Position numbers and translations under genes: made by a program. Under the pieces are notes generated by a model that saw only the letters and a program-made list of their open reading frames with translations, had not been told where the DNA came from and did no database searches. A stretch of 64,000 bases of DNA, taken from the NCBI RefSeq assembly GCF_018129005.1, contig NZ_JAAEDL010000017.1, positions 62,001-126,000 on the forward strand, written 5' to 3'. This stretch comes from Neoroseomonas eburnea (GTDB lineage: Bacteria > Pseudomonadota > Alphaproteobacteria > Acetobacterales > Acetobacteraceae). Positions 26,687 through 35,030 of this stretch are shown here, one piece after another (within the stretch, counting starts at the first letter, position 1; each line of letters begins with the position of its first letter).

Positions 26687-26823
26687 CGGCGGCGTCTCCC
26701 TCCGCCGGGGCGTCCTGCCCGGCGGGACCCCGCCATCATGCCATGCCGGCAGCGCTTCCGCGCGGTGACCTTGCGCTCATCCCGCGCGCCCTTACGGTGC
26801 GCGCCGCATGTCAGGAGGCGCCC

Positions 26824-27897
26824 ATGGCCCAGCGCAAGCACCGCATCGCCGTCATTCCCGGCGACGGCATCGGCAAGGAAACCACGCCCGAGGGGCTGCG
26901 CGTGCTGGATGCCGCCGCGCGCCGCTTCGGCTTCGACCTGGAGCTGACGCATTACGACTGGTCCTGCGAGACCTACGCCGCCACCGGCAAGATGATGCCC
27001 GATGACGGCATGGACCGGCTGAAGGACAGCGACTCGATCTTTCTCGGCGCCGTCGGCTGGCCGGGGGTGCCGGACCATGTCTCGCTCTGGGGCCTGCTGA
27101 TCCCGATCCGCCGCGGCTTCGACCAGTATGTGAACCTGCGCCCCTGCAAGCTGCTGCCGGGTTCGAAGTCCCCGCTCGCCAACCGCGGCCCGGAGGACAT
27201 CGACTTCTACGTGGTGCGCGAGAACACCGAGGGCGAATACAGCTCCGTCGGCGGGCGGATGTTCCCGGGCACCGACCGCGAATTCGTCTCCCAGCAATCC
27301 ATCCTGACGCGCATCGGCTGCGACCGGGTGATGAAATACGCCTTCGAACTCGCCATGACGCGCAAGCGCCGGAAGGTGACCTCGGCCACCAAGTCCAACG
27401 GCATCACCTTCACCATGCCGTACTGGGACGAGCGCTTCGCCGAGATGGCGAAGAACTACCCGGAAGTGACGACGGACCAGTTCCACATCGACATCCTCTG
27501 CGCCCATTTCGTGCAGCACCCGGACTGGTTCGACGTGGTGGTGGGAACCAACCTGTTCGGCGACATCCTCTCCGACCTCGGCCCGGCGGTGGCGGGGTCG
27601 ATCGGCATCGCCGCGAGCGCCAACATCAACCCGGAGAAGACCGCCCCCTCGATGTTCGAGCCGGTGCACGGCTCCGCCCCGGACATCGCCGGCAAGTGGA
27701 TCGCCAATCCGATCGGGCAGATCTGGTCCGGGGCGATGATGCTCGAGCATCTCGGCGAGAAGGAGGCCGCGGACTGCATCGTGCAGACCATCGAGAAGCT
27801 GCTCGCCGAGGGCGGTCCGCGCACCCGCGACATGGGCGGCCAGGCCGGCACGGTGGATGTCGGCAAGGCGATCGCCGAGGCGGTGGCGCGCGGCTGA
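26824..27897 (+). CDS. Tartrate dehydrogenase / D-malate dehydrogenase (decarboxylating)
   Basis: 357 residues of the beta-decarboxylating dehydrogenase family. It has IAVIPGDGIGKETTPEG, NLRPCKLLPG, VRENTEGEYSSVGGRMFPGTDREFVSQ, SNGITFTMPYWDERF, GTNLFGDILSDLGPAVAGSIG and FEPVHGSAPDIAGK. The loop WGLLIPIRRGFDQYVNLRP and the SSVGGR segment favour the TtuC/DmlA branch over 3-isopropylmalate dehydrogenase. It uses NAD and Mn/Mg to oxidise and decarboxylate D-malate or act on tartrate. AGGAGG lies 7 bases before the ATG. Single gene. Confidence 0.85.
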   Translation: MAQRKHRIAVIPGDGIGKETTPEGLRVLDAAARRFGFDLELTHYDWSCETYAATGKMMPDDGMDRLKDSDSIFLGAVGWPGVPDHVSLWGLLIPIRRGFDQYVNLRPCKLLPGSKSPLANRGPEDIDFYVVRENTEGEYSSVGGRMFPGTDREFVSQQSILTRIGCDRVMKYAFELAMTRKRRKVTSATKSNGITFTMPYWDERFAEMAKNYPEVTTDQFHIDILCAHFVQHPDWFDVVVGTNLFGDILSDLGPAVAGSIGIAASANINPEKTAPSMFEPVHGSAPDIAGKWIANPIGQIWSGAMMLEHLGEKEAADCIVQTIEKLLAEGGPRTRDMGGQAGTVDVGKAIAEAVARG

Positions 27898-28063
27898 TCT
27901 GCCCGGCCGCCGGGCGAATCCCCGCCTGGCGGCCCTGCGCGCATCCGCCGTCGCGAAGCTGCCCGCAGGAAGGCGCCGCGACGGGGCCGGCCTGCATTCA
28001 CAATGCGGCTCGCGTGCCCGGGGACACTTGAGCCGGGGTTCAACTATCGCTACGCTGATCTAG

Positions 28064-28086
28064 CAATTGCGAGTGATTCTCAATTG
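28064..28086. promoter_or_regulatory. Fur-like palindromic operator
   Basis: A 23-bp imperfect palindrome with perfect CAATTG ends and core GCGAGTGATTCTC, 18 bases before a small gene. Read on the other strand it gives TTGAGAATCACTCGCAA, close to known Fur boxes (GAGAATCATTCTC-like). It is AT-rich against its surroundings. Fur or another iron regulator is the best guess. Confidence 0.5.
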
Positions 28087-28104
28087 GGTTTCGGAGGGCA
28101 GGCG

Positions 28105-28344
28105 ATGGGCCACGACTTCAGCCATATCGCGCGGCGCTGTGAGCGTGCTGTGGTGACCGCCTATCGCGAGCTGCGCGAGCAGGGCTCGGGCGATTTCAGT
28201 GCCTTCGGGGCCTGCACGGCCCTGTATCGCATCCATCATCCGGAAGCCTCGGTGAACGAGGCGCGGCGTCTGGTGGCGGAATGGATCGACCATCACATCG
28301 TCCGCGGTGATGAGGGCCCGACGCCCGGTTGCGATTGCGATTGA
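28105..28344 (+). CDS. Small protein of unknown function, probably iron-regulated
   Basis: 79 residues starting at the ATG with GGAGG about 9 bases upstream. It is helical and rich in His, Arg and Ala (MGHDFSHIARRCERAVVTAY...EASVNEARRLVAEWIDHHIV), ending in an acidic CDCD tail that could bind metal. A Fur-like palindrome lies just upstream and a second related site overlaps the stop codon. No known domain is seen. The operator suggests a role in iron limitation. Confidence 0.65.
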   Translation: MGHDFSHIARRCERAVVTAYRELREQGSGDFSAFGACTALYRIHHPEASVNEARRLVAEWIDHHIVRGDEGPTPGCDCD

Positions 28345-28350
28345 TTCGCA
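28336..28350. promoter_or_regulatory. Second Fur-like palindrome at the 3' end of the small gene
   Basis: TGCGATTGATTCGCA has perfect 5-bp arms and closely resembles a Fur-type TGCGAATGATTCGCA core. It overlaps the stop codon. No gene starts downstream on either strand, so it may be chance coding of the CDCD tail or a roadblock or looping site. Confidence 0.3.
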
Positions 28351-28408
28351 GAAATTCCTGACGCCGGCCTTGCGCCAGCGCAAACGGCACGGGCAGCAGT
28401 CCGGGAAT

Positions 28409-28429
28409 GGGCGCCGGCGGGCGGCGCCC
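28409..28429. terminator. Hairpin between convergent genes
   Basis: A perfect 7-bp stem (GGGCGCC / GGCGCCC, 7-base loop) lies between the small gene and the racemase gene, which converge. It could terminate both. There is no T-tract. Confidence 0.45.
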
Positions 28430-28433
28430 GCCG

Positions 28434-29141
28434 TCACGCTGCCGGCTTCGCCCAGGCAATGCACGCGCGGGCCAGGGCGTCGATGGTGTCCGCCACCGGG
28501 AAGGGCAAGGCGGGCCCTGCGCCGATCCCGAGCGGGATCTCCGTGCACCCCAGCACCACCGCCTTCGCGCCGCGCATGATCAGGCGCCGCGCGGCTTCGG
28601 CCAGCGGCGCATAGGCCGCCGCGACCTTGTTCGCCTTCACGAGGTCGATCGCCGGCATCACCGCGCGGTCCATCTCCTCCTCCGGCGGCACCAGGCAGTC
28701 GTAGCCGCGGTCTTCCAGCCGTTCCTGGTACAGCCGCATGGCAAGCGTCCCCTTGGTCGCCAGCAGCCCGATCGGACCGGCGGCGACGCCGAGGCGCAGC
28801 AACTCGTCGGCGGCCGCTTCGACGATGTGCAGGATGGGCAGGCGCGTCGCGGCCTGCATGGCCTCGAACCAGCCATGGGCGGTGTTGCACGGGATGGCGA
28901 TGGCGCCGCAGCCGGCGGCCTCCAGCCCGCGGATGCCGCGCAGCAGGGCGGGCAGCGGGTCCTCCCCGCCGGCCAGACGCGCCGCGGTGCGGTCGGGCAC
29001 GCGCGGGTCGGACCAGAGGATCGCCGGGATGTGGTCCTGGTCCTTCTCCGCCGGCGTCAGCAGCGTCAGCCGCTGCATGAAGGTTGCCCCGGCCAGCGGC
29101 CCCATGCCGCCGAGCACGCCCAGCACACGCGATTCCTTCAT
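28434..29141 (-). CDS. Aspartate/glutamate racemase family protein
   Basis: 235 residues. The two catalytic Cys are visible: the first in IAIPCNTAHGWF and the second in VVLGCTEIPL, with the GVLGGMGPLAGATFMQRL opening of aspartate racemases. Cofactor-independent racemisation by two Cys is the family mechanism. Its ATG overlaps the upstream TauE/SafE stop as ATGA, so carrier and racemase are co-translated. An amino acid or a hydantoin-like compound could be the substrate. Confidence 0.88.
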   Translation of the reverse strand: MKESRVLGVLGGMGPLAGATFMQRLTLLTPAEKDQDHIPAILWSDPRVPDRTAARLAGGEDPLPALLRGIRGLEAAGCGAIAIPCNTAHGWFEAMQAATRLPILHIVEAAADELLRLGVAAGPIGLLATKGTLAMRLYQERLEDRGYDCLVPPEEEMDRAVMPAIDLVKANKVAAAYAPLAEAARRLIMRGAKAVVLGCTEIPLGIGAGPALPFPVADTIDALARACIAWAKPAA

Positions 29142-29902
29142 CCGCCGAACACCCCGTCCCATGTCAGCTTCGCGCCCGTCGCGAGCAGCAGAAGGTAGAG
29201 CACCCGGTAGAACAGCGCGTCGGAAACGTGCCTCTGCATCCAGATGCCGAGATGGACGCCGACCGGCGCGAGCGGCAGCAGAACCGCGCTTGTCGCGAGA
29301 TTCCCCACCGAGAGATTCCCCAGGAAGAAATACGGAACCAGCTTCACGTAGTTCATCACCCCGAAGAAGACGACGGTGGTCGCCGCCATCACCTGGCGGT
29401 CGAGCCGCCGCGGGTACAGGTACAGCGCGAGCGGCGGCGACCCGGCATGGGCGATGGTGCTGGTGAAGCCCGAGGCCGCGGCGCAGATCCCGCCCTTCAG
29501 CGGATCGTGCGGCGCCGGCGGCGGCGGTTCCCGGCGGCGCGAGAGCCACAGCGTGCGCGCGAGGAACAGCAGCGTGGTGACGCCCACCATGGCGAGGATG
29601 GCGCGATCCGACATCAGCCGGAAGCTCAGCGCGCCGAGCAGGATGCCGAGCAGCGCGCCGGGGATCAGCACGCGCATCTCGCGCTGGTCCCACTTTCCCC
29701 ACCAGGCCTTCACGCCGGAGATGTCCATGGCGCAGAGCAGCGGCAAGGCGATGCCGGCGGCGACCGGCGCGGGCACGCTCAACGCCATCAGCGGCACCAG
29801 CAGGTTGCCCGCGCCCGAGGCGAAGCCGCCCTTGCTGATGCCGGTCAGCAGCACCGCGGGGACGGCCAGGGCGTAGAACCAGGGATCGGTGACGAAGGGC
29901 AA
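29138..29902 (-). CDS. TauE/SafE-family membrane transporter
   Basis: 254 residues, about eight membrane helices in two repeats. The repeat motifs are TGISKGGFASGAGNLLVPLMAL and GGICAAASGFTSTIAHAGSPPLALYL. The start appears to be TTG (29902). The family exports or imports small organic anions, often sulfite, sulfoacetate or other sulfur compounds. It forms an operon with the racemase and is divergent from a second TauE/SafE gene only 73 bases away. Confidence 0.85.
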   Translation of the reverse strand: MPFVTDPWFYALAVPAVLLTGISKGGFASGAGNLLVPLMALSVPAPVAAGIALPLLCAMDISGVKAWWGKWDQREMRVLIPGALLGILLGALSFRLMSDRAILAMVGVTTLLFLARTLWLSRRREPPPPAPHDPLKGGICAAASGFTSTIAHAGSPPLALYLYPRRLDRQVMAATTVVFFGVMNYVKLVPYFFLGNLSVGNLATSAVLLPLAPVGVHLGIWMQRHVSDALFYRVLYLLLLATGAKLTWDGVFGG

Positions 29903-29975
29903 GGCGGGGTGACGCTGGATGGGTCAGCGTGTATGCCACACGCCCTTGCCCGCGCCCATCCCGGACCTTGCCGCC

Positions 29976-30806
29976 ATGGAACATCTCAACGATCCCGTCT
30001 GGCTGCTCGGCCTCGCTGCCGCGATGGCGGCGACGGGGCTGGTCTCCGGCACGCTGGCGGGGCTGCTCGGCGTCGGCGGCGGCATCGTCATCGTGCCGCT
30101 GCTGTTCAACGTGTTTCCGCTCTTCGGCATTCCCGAGAGCATCCAGATGAAGGTGGCGGTGGCGACCTCGCTGGCGACCATCATCCCGACCTCGATCCAG
30201 TCGGCCCGCAAGCACTACGCCCGCGGCGCGATGGACGTGCCGCTGCTGCGCTCGATCTGGCCGTCGATGCTGCTGGGCGTCGCGCTCGGCACCTTCCTTG
30301 CCGTCTATGTGCGGGGGGAGGGGCTGACGGCGGTGTTCGCCGTGGTCTCGCTGCTGGTCGCGCTGAACATGGGCTTCACCGGCGTCGAGTTCAAAATCAC
30401 CGAGACCGTGCCGGAAGGCCCGCCGCGCCAGGCGCTCGGCATCGGCATCGGTTCGGTCAGCGCCATGATGGGGATCGGCGGCGGCACGCTCGGCGTGCCG
30501 ATCCTGTCGATGTGCGGCGCGCCGATCCGTTCCGCGGTGGCGACGGCGAGCGCCTTCGGCCTGATCATCTCCATCCCGGCGACGATCGGCTTCGTCTGGG
30601 GCGGCTGGAACGATCCGCTGACGCCGCCCTTCTCGCTCGGCTACGTGAATCTGATCGGCTTCGCGCTGATCGCGCCGAGCTCGATCCTGGCCACGCCCTG
30701 GGGCGTGCATCTCGCGCACACCATCCCGCCGCTGTGGCTGAAGCGGGCCTTCGCGGTGTTCCTGGCGATCACCAGCCTCAGGATGTTCTGGTCGCTGTTC
30801 ACCTGA
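29976..30806 (+). CDS. TauE/SafE-family membrane transporter (second copy)
   Basis: 276 residues with about eight helices. The repeat motifs are LVSGTLAGLLGVGGGIVIVPLLF and IGIGSVSAMMGIGGGTLGVPILSMCGAP. The GVGGG/GIGGG loops mark the canonical TauE/SafE form, unlike its divergent neighbour. ATG 29976 is used. The last 8 bases overlap the esterase gene converging from the right. Export of sulfite or a related anion is the family-based guess. Confidence 0.88.
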   Translation: MEHLNDPVWLLGLAAAMAATGLVSGTLAGLLGVGGGIVIVPLLFNVFPLFGIPESIQMKVAVATSLATIIPTSIQSARKHYARGAMDVPLLRSIWPSMLLGVALGTFLAVYVRGEGLTAVFAVVSLLVALNMGFTGVEFKITETVPEGPPRQALGIGIGSVSAMMGIGGGTLGVPILSMCGAPIRSAVATASAFGLIISIPATIGFVWGGWNDPLTPPFSLGYVNLIGFALIAPSSILATPWGVHLAHTIPPLWLKRAFAVFLAITSLRMFWSLFT

Positions 30807-31656
30807 TCGCGGCGAAGAAGCGCCAGATCTCCCGGGTCGCGTCGGGCGCGGCGGCGCCGCCCGGCCCGCCGGGCCAGGCATGGCCGCCACCGGGGATGGT
30901 CCAGAACACCGCCTCGGCGCCGCCGCAGGCGAAGCGCTCCACCCGCGCCCCGCCGCTTGCCGGCAGCGCCTGCGGCGCGGCGCGACAGCCGGGGCCGGAG
31001 CCCCAGGCGGCGGCGAAGTCGCGCACCGGCATCATCTGGCGGCGGCCCTCGATCGGCAGCATCGTGTCGGCTGTGCCGTTGAACAGGATGGCCCGCGCCC
31101 GGGGGCTGTTGCGGCAGGGCGAGACATACCCGCCCGAGACCAGCCCGACCCCCGCGACCAGGTCCGGTGCGAAGCAGCCCAGCGCGGCGGCCATCATCGC
31201 CCCGTTGGAGATCCCTGCCGCATGGATCCGTCGCCGGTCGATCGGCGTGCGCCGGGCGATGTCCTCGACCACCGCGCGGACGAAGGCGATTTCGGTGCGC
31301 GGGTCGCGCAGCACGCGCCACATGCCTTCCGCCCCGTCGGGATAGGCGATGACGAGGCCGGCCTCCTCGCCCAGCGTCGAGAAGCGCGACAGCCGCTCCA
31401 CGATCGCTCCCTGCCCGCCGAGGCCATGGAACACCAGCACCAGCGGCTGCGGCCCGGCAGTGGCCTCGCGCGGCAGGTGCAGCAGGTAGCTGCGCGCGGC
31501 GCCGTCGACCGTCAGGCTGATCCGCTGCGTCCCGGGCAGGGGGGCGATCTGCGCGGTCTCCGCATGGCGGCGCGCGATCCGCTCGCGCAGCCTGTCCTGC
31601 GCGGCGGCGGGGGCCGCGAGCAGCAGCAGTGCGAACAGGACGGACAGGCGCGTCAC
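30799..31656 (-). CDS. PHB-depolymerase-type esterase (LpqC family), exported
   Basis: 285 residues from a GTG, with a signal peptide (VTRLSVLFALLLLAAPAAAQ). The alpha/beta-hydrolase core has PLVLVFHGLGGQG (oxyanion hole), HAAGISNGAMMAAALGC (nucleophile Ser), FNGTADTMLPIEG (acid) and TIPGGGHAWPG (His). This is the LpqC layout, which includes poly(3-hydroxyalkanoate) depolymerases and feruloyl esterases. Secretion or periplasmic action is predicted. It overlaps the TauE gene end by 8 bases. Confidence 0.85.
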   Translation of the reverse strand: MTRLSVLFALLLLAAPAAAQDRLRERIARRHAETAQIAPLPGTQRISLTVDGAARSYLLHLPREATAGPQPLVLVFHGLGGQGAIVERLSRFSTLGEEAGLVIAYPDGAEGMWRVLRDPRTEIAFVRAVVEDIARRTPIDRRRIHAAGISNGAMMAAALGCFAPDLVAGVGLVSGGYVSPCRNSPRARAILFNGTADTMLPIEGRRQMMPVRDFAAAWGSGPGCRAAPQALPASGGARVERFACGGAEAVFWTIPGGGHAWPGGPGGAAAPDATREIWRFFAAIR

Positions 31657-31743
31657 GATCGGCTCCAACACGGATGGTGCAGCGCCAGCCTGCCACGCCG
31701 CCGCGCAACCCGATGCAACGAAGCGCAACCACCGGCGGCGCCT

Positions 31744-31850
31744 GCCGGGGCGGCTTCCGTGCGCCCCGGCTCACGGCGGCCACTCCGGCCATTTTCCTTC
31801 GCGAGCATCTTCACCTGATCGGGCGACACCGCCCGATCGGGATCTGCTCC
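31744..31850 (+). repeat. Intergenic repeat family C, copy 1
   Basis: Matches 53566-53673 over about 108 bases, roughly three quarters identical. Two stems: GCCGGGGCG/CGCCCCGGC (31744-31752 with 31762-31770) and a 12-bp stem at 31814-31825 with 31830-31841. Between them lies the invariant GCGAGCATCTTCACC. The second copy keeps both stems by paired changes. Confidence 0.75.
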
Positions 31851-31891
31851 ACGAGTCTGCTTGGAAAAGCGCCGTGCGGCGCCTTTCCATA

Positions 31892-31971
31892 TCCGGCACC
31901 GGCCCGCACCCCCCGGCCACCCACGTCAGTATGCCGGAATGGGTGGCCGTGGGGTGCGGGCCGGTGCCGGA
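31892..31971. repeat. Long near-perfect inverted repeat (32-bp arms)
   Basis: Arms 31892-31923 and 31940-31971 pair over 32 bases with one mismatch around a 16-base loop. A smaller hairpin (GGAAAAGCGCCG / CGGCGCCTTTCC, 31863-31889) lies beside it. It sits 15 bases past the stop of the acyl-CoA ligase gene. Together with repeat C it fills the 330-base gap 31657-31986, in which no gene is seen. Confidence 0.8.
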
Positions 31972-31986
31972 CTTCTCAAACGGTCT

Positions 31987-33615
31987 CTAAGCCGCCGGCC
32001 GGTGGTCCTTGAACATCTCCCGCAGCCTCGTCTTCAGGATCTTGCCCGTCGCCGTGTGCGGGATCTCGTCCAACACCACGAGGTCGTCGGGCAGCCACCA
32101 CTTCGCCACCTTGTCCGCGAGGAAGTCCCGCATCTGCGTGAGGTTCGGGGAGAGCACCCCGGGCTTCATCACCAGGATGAGCAGCGGCCGCTCATCCCAT
32201 TTCGCGTCTTTCATCGAGACCACCGCGGCCTCCGCCACGCCCGGGTAGCCGACGGCCGCGTTCTCGAGCGTGATGGAGGAGATCCACTCGCCGCCCGACT
32301 TGATCACGTCCTTCGAGCGGTCGGTGATCTCCATGTAGCCGTTCTCGTCCATGGTCGCGACGTCGCCGGTGTCGAAGAAGCCGTTCTCGTCCAGCACCTC
32401 CTCCTCCTCGCGGCGGAAGTAGCGGCGGGTGATGGCCGGGCCCTTCACCTTCAGCCGCCCGAAGGTGGTGCCGTCCCATGGCAGTTCCCTGCCGTCGTCG
32501 TCGGTGATCTTCATCTCCACCGTATAGGGGGGGGTGCCCTGCTTGGCCTGCAGGCGGAGCATGTCGTCGCCGGTCAGGTGCGCGACCTCCGGCTTCACGG
32601 CGAAGAGCGTGCCGACCGGCGAAAGCTCCGTCATCCCCCAGGCGTGGATCACCCGCACGCCGTACTTCTCCTGATAGGCCCTGGTGATCGCCGGCGGGCA
32701 GGCGGAGCCGCCGATCGCCACGCGGTTCATCGAACCGATGCGCGCGCCGGTCGCCTCCAGGTGCTGCAGCAGCATCATCCACACCGTCGGCACGGCGGCG
32801 GAGAAGGTGACGCGCTCGCGCTCGATCACCTCATGCACCGAGGCGCCGTCGAGCTTCGCGCCGGGCATCACCAGCGCCGCCCCGACCATCGGCGCGGAGA
32901 GCGCGAGCGACCAGCCATTGGCGTGGAACATCGGCACCACCGGCATCACCCGGTCCGCGGCGCCGAGCCCGAAGGCGTCCACCTGCGTGCAGATCATGGC
33001 GTGGATCACGTTGGAGCGGTGCGAATAGACCACGCCCTTCGGATCCCCCGTGGTGCCGGAGGTGTAGCAGATGCCCGCCGCCGCATTCTCCTCGACCCGC
33101 ACCCAGGCGAAGTCGCCATCCGCCTCGGCGAGCCATTCCTCGTAGGGGACTGCGTTGCGCAGCGAGGTCTGCGGCATGTGCGCGGCATCGGTCAGGATGA
33201 CGAAGCGCTCGACCAGCGGCAGCTTGTCGGCCATCGCCTGCACCAGCGGCACGAAGGTCAGGTCGAGCATCAGAATGCGCGACCCGGCGTGGTTCATGAT
33301 CCAGGCGATCTGCTCGGGGAACAGCCGCGGATTGACGGTGTGGTAGACGGCGCCGGCGCCGGCGATGCCGTACCAGGCCTCCAGGTGCCGCCAGGTGTTC
33401 CAGGCGAGCGTCGCGACGCGGTCGCCCTGGCGGATGCCGTCCTTCATCAGCCGCTGCGCGACCTTCAGCGCGCGGCCGCGGATCGTCGCGTAGTCGGTGC
33501 GGTGGAAAGGCCCCTCGACGGAGCGGCTGACGACATCCCGGTGCGGGTGCTGGATGGCCGCGTGGTCGAGCACCGTGTGCATCAGCAGCGGCCAGTCCTG
33601 CATCAAGCCAAGCAT
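31987..33615 (-). CDS. AMP-forming acyl-CoA ligase (AlkK/DmdB-like fatty-acid-CoA ligase)
   Basis: 542 residues. Adenylation motifs: [64 protein letters not shown] and the C-terminal Lys in [14 protein letters not shown]. The opening [20 protein letters not shown] is typical of AlkK-type medium-chain ligases and of methylthiopropionyl-CoA ligases; sequence alone does not decide between them. GGAGGA precedes the ATG by 6 bases. It activates a carboxylic acid with ATP and CoA in the cytoplasm. Confidence 0.9.
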   Translation of the reverse strand: MLGLMQDWPLLMHTVLDHAAIQHPHRDVVSRSVEGPFHRTDYATIRGRALKVAQRLMKDGIRQGDRVATLAWNTWRHLEAWYGIAGAGAVYHTVNPRLFPEQIAWIMNHAGSRILMLDLTFVPLVQAMADKLPLVERFVILTDAAHMPQTSLRNAVPYEEWLAEADGDFAWVRVEENAAAGICYTSGTTGDPKGVVYSHRSNVIHAMICTQVDAFGLGAADRVMPVVPMFHANGWSLALSAPMVGAALVMPGAKLDGASVHEVIERERVTFSAAVPTVWMMLLQHLEATGARIGSMNRVAIGGSACPPAITRAYQEKYGVRVIHAWGMTELSPVGTLFAVKPEVAHLTGDDMLRLQAKQGTPPYTVEMKITDDDGRELPWDGTTFGRLKVKGPAITRRYFRREEEEVLDENGFFDTGDVATMDENGYMEITDRSKDVIKSGGEWISSITLENAAVGYPGVAEAAVVSMKDAKWDERPLLILVMKPGVLSPNLTQMRDFLADKVAKWWLPDDLVVLDEIPHTATGKILKTRLREMFKDHRPAA

Positions 33616-33722
33616 GAATTTCCTCCCATGCGCGTTCCGTCCTGCCCGGTACGGGGGCGGCGGTCCTGCGGATGCGGGAAGGCTACACGAAATCACCACC
33701 CCGCAAGCAAGGATGGGGGTTC

Positions 33723-33853
33723 ATACCAGGTGGCCAAAGGCTCGATCTTTGGCCACCCGGTATGGCGCGCGGGGCTGGTGGGGCAGTCGCGCGCGAAACC
33801 AAAGGCTGATACCGGGGCGACAAGGGATTGACCTTTGTCGCCCCGGTATCAGC
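33723..33853 (-). repeat. Intergenic repeat family B, copy 2 (stop-codon-linked)
   Basis: Hairpin one (33805-33853) has a 22-bp stem with one mismatch and a 5-base loop. Its right arm contains the TGA stop of the MFS gene (33851-33849) as the start of TGATACCGGGG. Read on the minus strand, TTTGGTTTCGCGCGCG and a GCCCCACCAGCCCC spacer follow, then hairpin two (33723-33763, 17-bp stem, one mismatch). The first hairpin and spacer match 16186-16265. Stem plus TTTGGTTT looks like an intrinsic terminator. Confidence 0.75.
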
Positions 33854-35012
33854 GCGTCAGGTCGCGCGTCAGCAGCAGGGCGGGAATCGCCGCCAGCGCC
33901 CCCACCAGGCCCGCGCCCGGCAGCCCGAGCAGCGCGATGCCGAGCCCGCCCAGCGCCGCCCCGCCCGCCTGGCCGAGGAAGATCGAGGACCCGTTGCAGG
34001 CCATCACGAGAGCGCGCGCCTCGGGCGCCAGCATTCCGAGCCGCGCCGCGACCACGGTGGCAAGCGCGAAGAGGCAGCCCGCCGAGAGCAGCACCGCGGC
34101 CGCCTGCAGCGGCAGCCCCATCCCTGTCCCGTCCGCCACGCCCGTCAGCAGCCCTGCCTGCAGCAGATTCGCCGCCAGCACGCCGATGGGCAGCAGCACC
34201 GCCGCCCGTGCCCCGCGATCGGCCAGTGCCGCGCCCACCGGCAAGCCGGCGAGGGAGGCGACGCCGATCAGCGCCTGCATCACCCCCACGCCGCCGCCGG
34301 CCAGGCCGGAGATGCGGTTGGTCACCGGCCCGATATAGGCCGAGATGGCGAAGACCGCGGTGAAGGTCGTGAAGTTCAGCGCCAGCATGCCGGCGACGCC
34401 CGGGATGCGCAGCGCCGCGGCGCGGCCGTGCGCACCCCCGGCATCGCCCGGCACGCGCGGCACCAGCAGCCTGATGGCGATCGCCGCGGCGACCGCGGTG
34501 CAGCCGGCGAAGGCGAAGCAGCCGCGCCAGCCGAACACCTGCCCCACCACCGAGCCGAGCGGAATGCCGAGCAGGAAGGCCGTCGTCGTGCCGCCGATCA
34601 CCATCGCGACGGCCCGCCCGCGCCGTTCCGGCGGGGCCAGCGCGAAGGCGGCGGCCGAGGCCGCCGGGATCACCCCCGCCGCGGCGATGCCGGCGGCGGC
34701 GCGCAGCCCGAGCAGCGCCGGGAAGGAGCTCACGATCACGATCAGCAGGTTGAGCGCCGCCAGCACCAGCAGCGCGCCGACCATCGTCGCCCGCCTCTCC
34801 CGCCGCCCCAGCAGCGCGGCGACGAAGGGCGCGGAGAGCCCGAAGGCCAGCGCGAAGGCCGTGGCGAGCTGCCCCGCCTGCGCCACCGGCACGGTGAGGT
34901 CGGCCGCCATCTCGGCCAGCAGCCCGGCGAAGACGAAGGATTGCGTCGCGGTGGCGAAGGACGCCGCCGCGAGGACGGGAATGCGGGACGCGCCCGCGTG
35001 TGGAGAGGTCAT
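33849..35012 (-). CDS. MFS transporter, drug:H+ antiporter type (DHA1)
   Basis: 387 residues, twelve predicted helices. It carries the DHA1 pattern AAFALAPPERRGRAVAMVIGGTTTAFLLGIPLGSVVGQVFGWRGCFAFAG (motif C and the RG loop). Arabinose/chloramphenicol efflux proteins are the nearest type. It lies 18 bases downstream of the RND permease stop, so it may be the last gene of the TetR-RND transcript. Its stop codon lies within a repeat hairpin. Confidence 0.85.
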   Translation of the reverse strand: MTSPHAGASRIPVLAAASFATATQSFVFAGLLAEMAADLTVPVAQAGQLATAFALAFGLSAPFVAALLGRRERRATMVGALLVLAALNLLIVIVSSFPALLGLRAAAGIAAAGVIPAASAAAFALAPPERRGRAVAMVIGGTTTAFLLGIPLGSVVGQVFGWRGCFAFAGCTAVAAAIAIRLLVPRVPGDAGGAHGRAAALRIPGVAGMLALNFTTFTAVFAISAYIGPVTNRISGLAGGGVGVMQALIGVASLAGLPVGAALADRGARAAVLLPIGVLAANLLQAGLLTGVADGTGMGLPLQAAAVLLSAGCLFALATVVAARLGMLAPEARALVMACNGSSIFLGQAGGAALGGLGIALLGLPGAGLVGALAAIPALLLTRDLTR

Positions 35013-35030
35013 GCGACCCGAGATGGCCCG

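Noticed and set aside
26824..27897. 3-isopropylmalate dehydrogenase (leuB)
   Set aside because: The NTEGEYSSVGGRMFPGT and RRGFDQYVNLRP segments fit the tartrate/D-malate branch, and no leucine genes are adjacent.
33616..33722. Riboswitch or small RNA leader before the acyl-CoA ligase gene
   Set aside because: I found no conserved riboswitch core; only a ribosome site and unstructured sequence are visible.
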